64,000 nt of DNA from Lucifuga dentata (lineage: Eukaryota; Chordata; Actinopteri; Ophidiiformes; Bythitidae). The stretch covers positions 392,207-456,206 of the forward strand of contig VXCM01000285.1 of assembly GCA_014773175.1 (NCBI GenBank), written 5' to 3'. The translations under genes were made by a program, and so were the position numbers. The notes below the pieces were generated by a model, which was not told the DNA's origin, ran no database searches, and saw only the letters and a list, made by a program, of their open reading frames with translations. The number at the start of each line of letters is the position of its first letter. The first letter of the stretch is position 1. Shown piece after piece: positions 61,775-64,000 of the stretch.

Positions 61775-63949
61775 CCTCTGGTCAGACCTCAGGCAGGATT
61801 ATTGATGTGAGTTTCAGCCTCTTGCATGCCTTTCATGCAATGGTTCATTGTGAACGTTGCGTCCCATCGTGAACTGCAATGCAGACCTCATTTGCATCAA
61901 CACGAATGTATATTTGTGATGATAAATATGGGAAGATGGGTAAATTCCATTTATTTCTTATTAAATAGGGAATAAATGGAAATTCAGAAGATAAAATAAA
62001 GATCTGCCTGACGCTGCAGCGTAGATGTTGGACTGGTAAGCTCGCATCTCTGTATAATCAGCCAAAACCAATTTCGACCAAAAGTAGAAAGCTCAGTATT
62101 CAATTGCCTTCAATTTCCTTGGTGTGGAGAACTAATTATTAGAGGTCCTGATCTGAGCATAAATCTCCTCTACATACTTTTGTGTTATATTCCTCAGTAA
62201 TGTGGCTAAAATTAGATCCTCAGCCTGAAAAGCCTGATGAGGAATGTTGTTTATTCAAAGTGCAAAATGGTACTGAAAACCCCCTAATCTGTGCACGTGA
62301 GTTCACTTCAGCAAGCATGATCCCAGACAGCAGAACAGAATAAAACACAATTCCGACGGGAATTTGGAGCAAGCCGCTGGCTTAAGTGTTAACTCCAGAG
62401 TGGGCAGCTACAGTGAGTTGAAGGCACATAGCATCCATCCATCATCTGTCACATCTCGAATCCCCATGACTCGGTGGTCGTGTTGCTTTCAAACACAGCT
62501 GAATAAGTGGCCCCTTGATGTGTGTCAGTCTGTCGTAGTTTGTCTGCAGCTGATGAGGAAAGTGAGGGGGTGATGGAGTGAATTTCCCCTCCATCAGCAC
62601 AGTTTTGGTCCCTTTGGCAGACAGACCACCACTCTACCGCTCACTCCCAGAATGCAGCGCGTGTGTGTTACCCCAGTCCAGAGCTGTGGTTGCAGGGGCA
62701 GACAGGGCGACGGGTTTAGTCTTCATTGGCCTGGTTTATGGAGGAAGTGGAGATGGGAGTCCAGCTGGATTTAGCCAGCTGATTATCCTGGGTTTTGAAA
62801 AGCCATGCAATTCCTCTGAAGGATTACTGCATCTAAAACATTTTTACTCCAGTAAGCATGAGCAGCAATTGTTGCTTTTGACTTCTTACGTTTTTCATAC
62901 TATTAAGTACTTGCAGATCTAGACCATGGTTATGTGAAAACATCCTATTGGACAACACGCAGCAGCACACTTATAAGATGGCTGACATGAAACAAACGTG
63001 ACTTTACAGAGGAAGCAATAACTCCTCTGAAATTGTGCTCCCTGCAGTTTCTCTGCAAAAATAGTCTACCTCTTCCAGCTCCGTTCTGGACTGTTCTTGT
63101 CAGTGGATTATACGTGTATGAAGTATGAGAAGTTATTTTTAGATCATTTCAGCAAAATAGACACATTTTATAACATGTTTATATGGTTCTTGTTTTTCCC
63201 CAGGAAGTTTATCAAATTACACCGGTGAAATATGCAAGGTGTGGGCAAATGTGTGTTTTTTTTCCACCTGTGAGTGTATGTGTATGCATGTCCTCAAGCT
63301 GTACAGGAGCTCTCCAGGCTCGGGTCACATTTTGAGGAGATGAGATCACCATTTCTGACTCTTGAATCTGACTGTGGGCTGTGTGTGTGCTGTTACTGTT
63401 AGATTGAATGGCTTCACTCTGAAACCATTTAATAAAACTGATGACCTACATTAATGTGTTGCACCATGTCTATTCTATTCTATTCTGTTCTATTCTGTGC
63501 ATTGCTGATAGAATCAGACATTTCCTAATTGTTTTCTACTGTCCTGAAAATAGAATGGGTACAGTAGAGATTGCCCAAGTACTATTTGTAGTTTTTGTAA
63601 AGACAGCTTCAGAGAGCCCACAGAGCAGCTTACCTGCTCTGTATGAGTGTTTCACTCATGAACTGGTCCAACTGGTTGATCCTTTATTATATGGTTCTTT
63701 GGTGTCTGTGTTTTCTCATGCCAGGCTTGGAGGAGTTTTTCTTCTTTATGTTAGCAGAGCCCTCCTCTATTGACACATTGCATGCAAATACAGTATACAG
63801 GACTTGTGTCAATAGTAGAATGTCTTGATCTTTTTTTTTTGTCCCACATCTTTGTGCGATATATAACCATCAGTACAGAAACTCACCTGACATTTTTACT
63901 TGCCTGCAACTGTACAATGCAAACATAGCCCAAGGTTATCAGGCCGGAA

Positions 63950-64000
63950 GGTGAGAACCCAGAAGCAGAGACCGACTCACGGGTAAGATGACAAGAAACT
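63950..64000 (-). repeat. Edge of a dispersed repeat cut by the window end
   Basis: GAGAACCCAGAAGCAGAGACC resembles the GAGGACTCAAATGCAGGCTC end of the element at 26628-27087, in the same orientation. It is cut off by the end of the window. Confidence 0.25.

Larger units (their letters stand above)
59564..64000 (+). other. myo9b: myo9b intron 3, running off the window
   Basis: The motor exon that should follow (AFGN...NNNSSRFGK type, switch I) is not present in any frame to the end of the window, so the intron is at least 4.4 kb. It contains an A-run at 61228-61241, the duplicated block at 61646-61774 and the hairpin at 60748-60815. The final 50 bases resemble the edge of a dispersed element. 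Confidence 0.75.

Noticed and set aside
1..64000. CRISPR arrays, operons, riboswitches, integrons or phage genes
   Set aside because: No regularly spaced repeats, bacterial ribosome sites or prokaryotic gene clusters are present. The simple repeats are ordinary microsatellites.

Overview
This window looks like nuclear DNA from a ray-finned (probably teleost) fish. It is AT-rich, crowded with (CT)n, (GT)n and poly-A/T tracts, and carries L2-like and RTE-like LINE remnants of the kind common in fish. It holds two recognisable protein genes, both with clear vertebrate relatives. Single Ns and one 83-base N run show that it is a draft scaffold. Several single Ns join two copies of the same 60-70 bp sequence, which points to uncollapsed contig overlaps rather than real tandem repeats.

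Layout. Positions 1-30.8 kb contain no gene I can support. They hold an L2-like LINE 3' fragment (3.7-4.55 kb, minus strand), a fold-back element (6.55-6.76 kb), a short terminal-inverted-repeat element (22.04-22.38 kb), an LTR-like dispersed element (26.6-27.1 kb), a possible hAT transposase scrap, and many microsatellites. At 30,856-32,088 on the minus strand is a complete single-exon GPCR gene, best read as sphingosine-1-phosphate receptor 4 (s1pr4). From 32.1 to 37.6 kb I see only non-coding sequence with two small hairpins. At 37.68 kb there is a strong match to the CTCF core motif, followed at once by a locally CpG-rich stretch (37.70-38.07 kb) ending in a good splice donor. This is a candidate promoter and first non-coding exon on the plus strand.

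From 38 to 58.2 kb there is no supported coding sequence. If the promoter call is right, this is the first intron of the downstream gene. It contains a second copy of the inverted-repeat element (46.75-47.13 kb), the N gap in a G-rich tract (49.65 kb), and a 5'-truncated RTE-like LINE insertion (51.7-52.37 kb) with perfect 19-bp target-site duplications. From 58,227 onward lie the first three coding exons of an unconventional class IX myosin, best read as myo9b: start codon, RA domain, and the motor up to just past the P-loop. The window ends inside the following intron, which is at least 4.4 kb long and contains a 24-bp perfect hairpin.

The two genes are divergently arranged, with about 26 kb between start codons. 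One encodes an S1P receptor; the other encodes a motor that in mammals carries a RhoGAP domain. Both classes act in leukocyte migration, but nothing here shows that they are co-regulated. I did not find a clearly new biological system. The items most worth checking are the intronic hairpin in myo9b, the CTCF/promoter cluster, the uORF overlapping the myo9b start, and the paired inverted-repeat elements.
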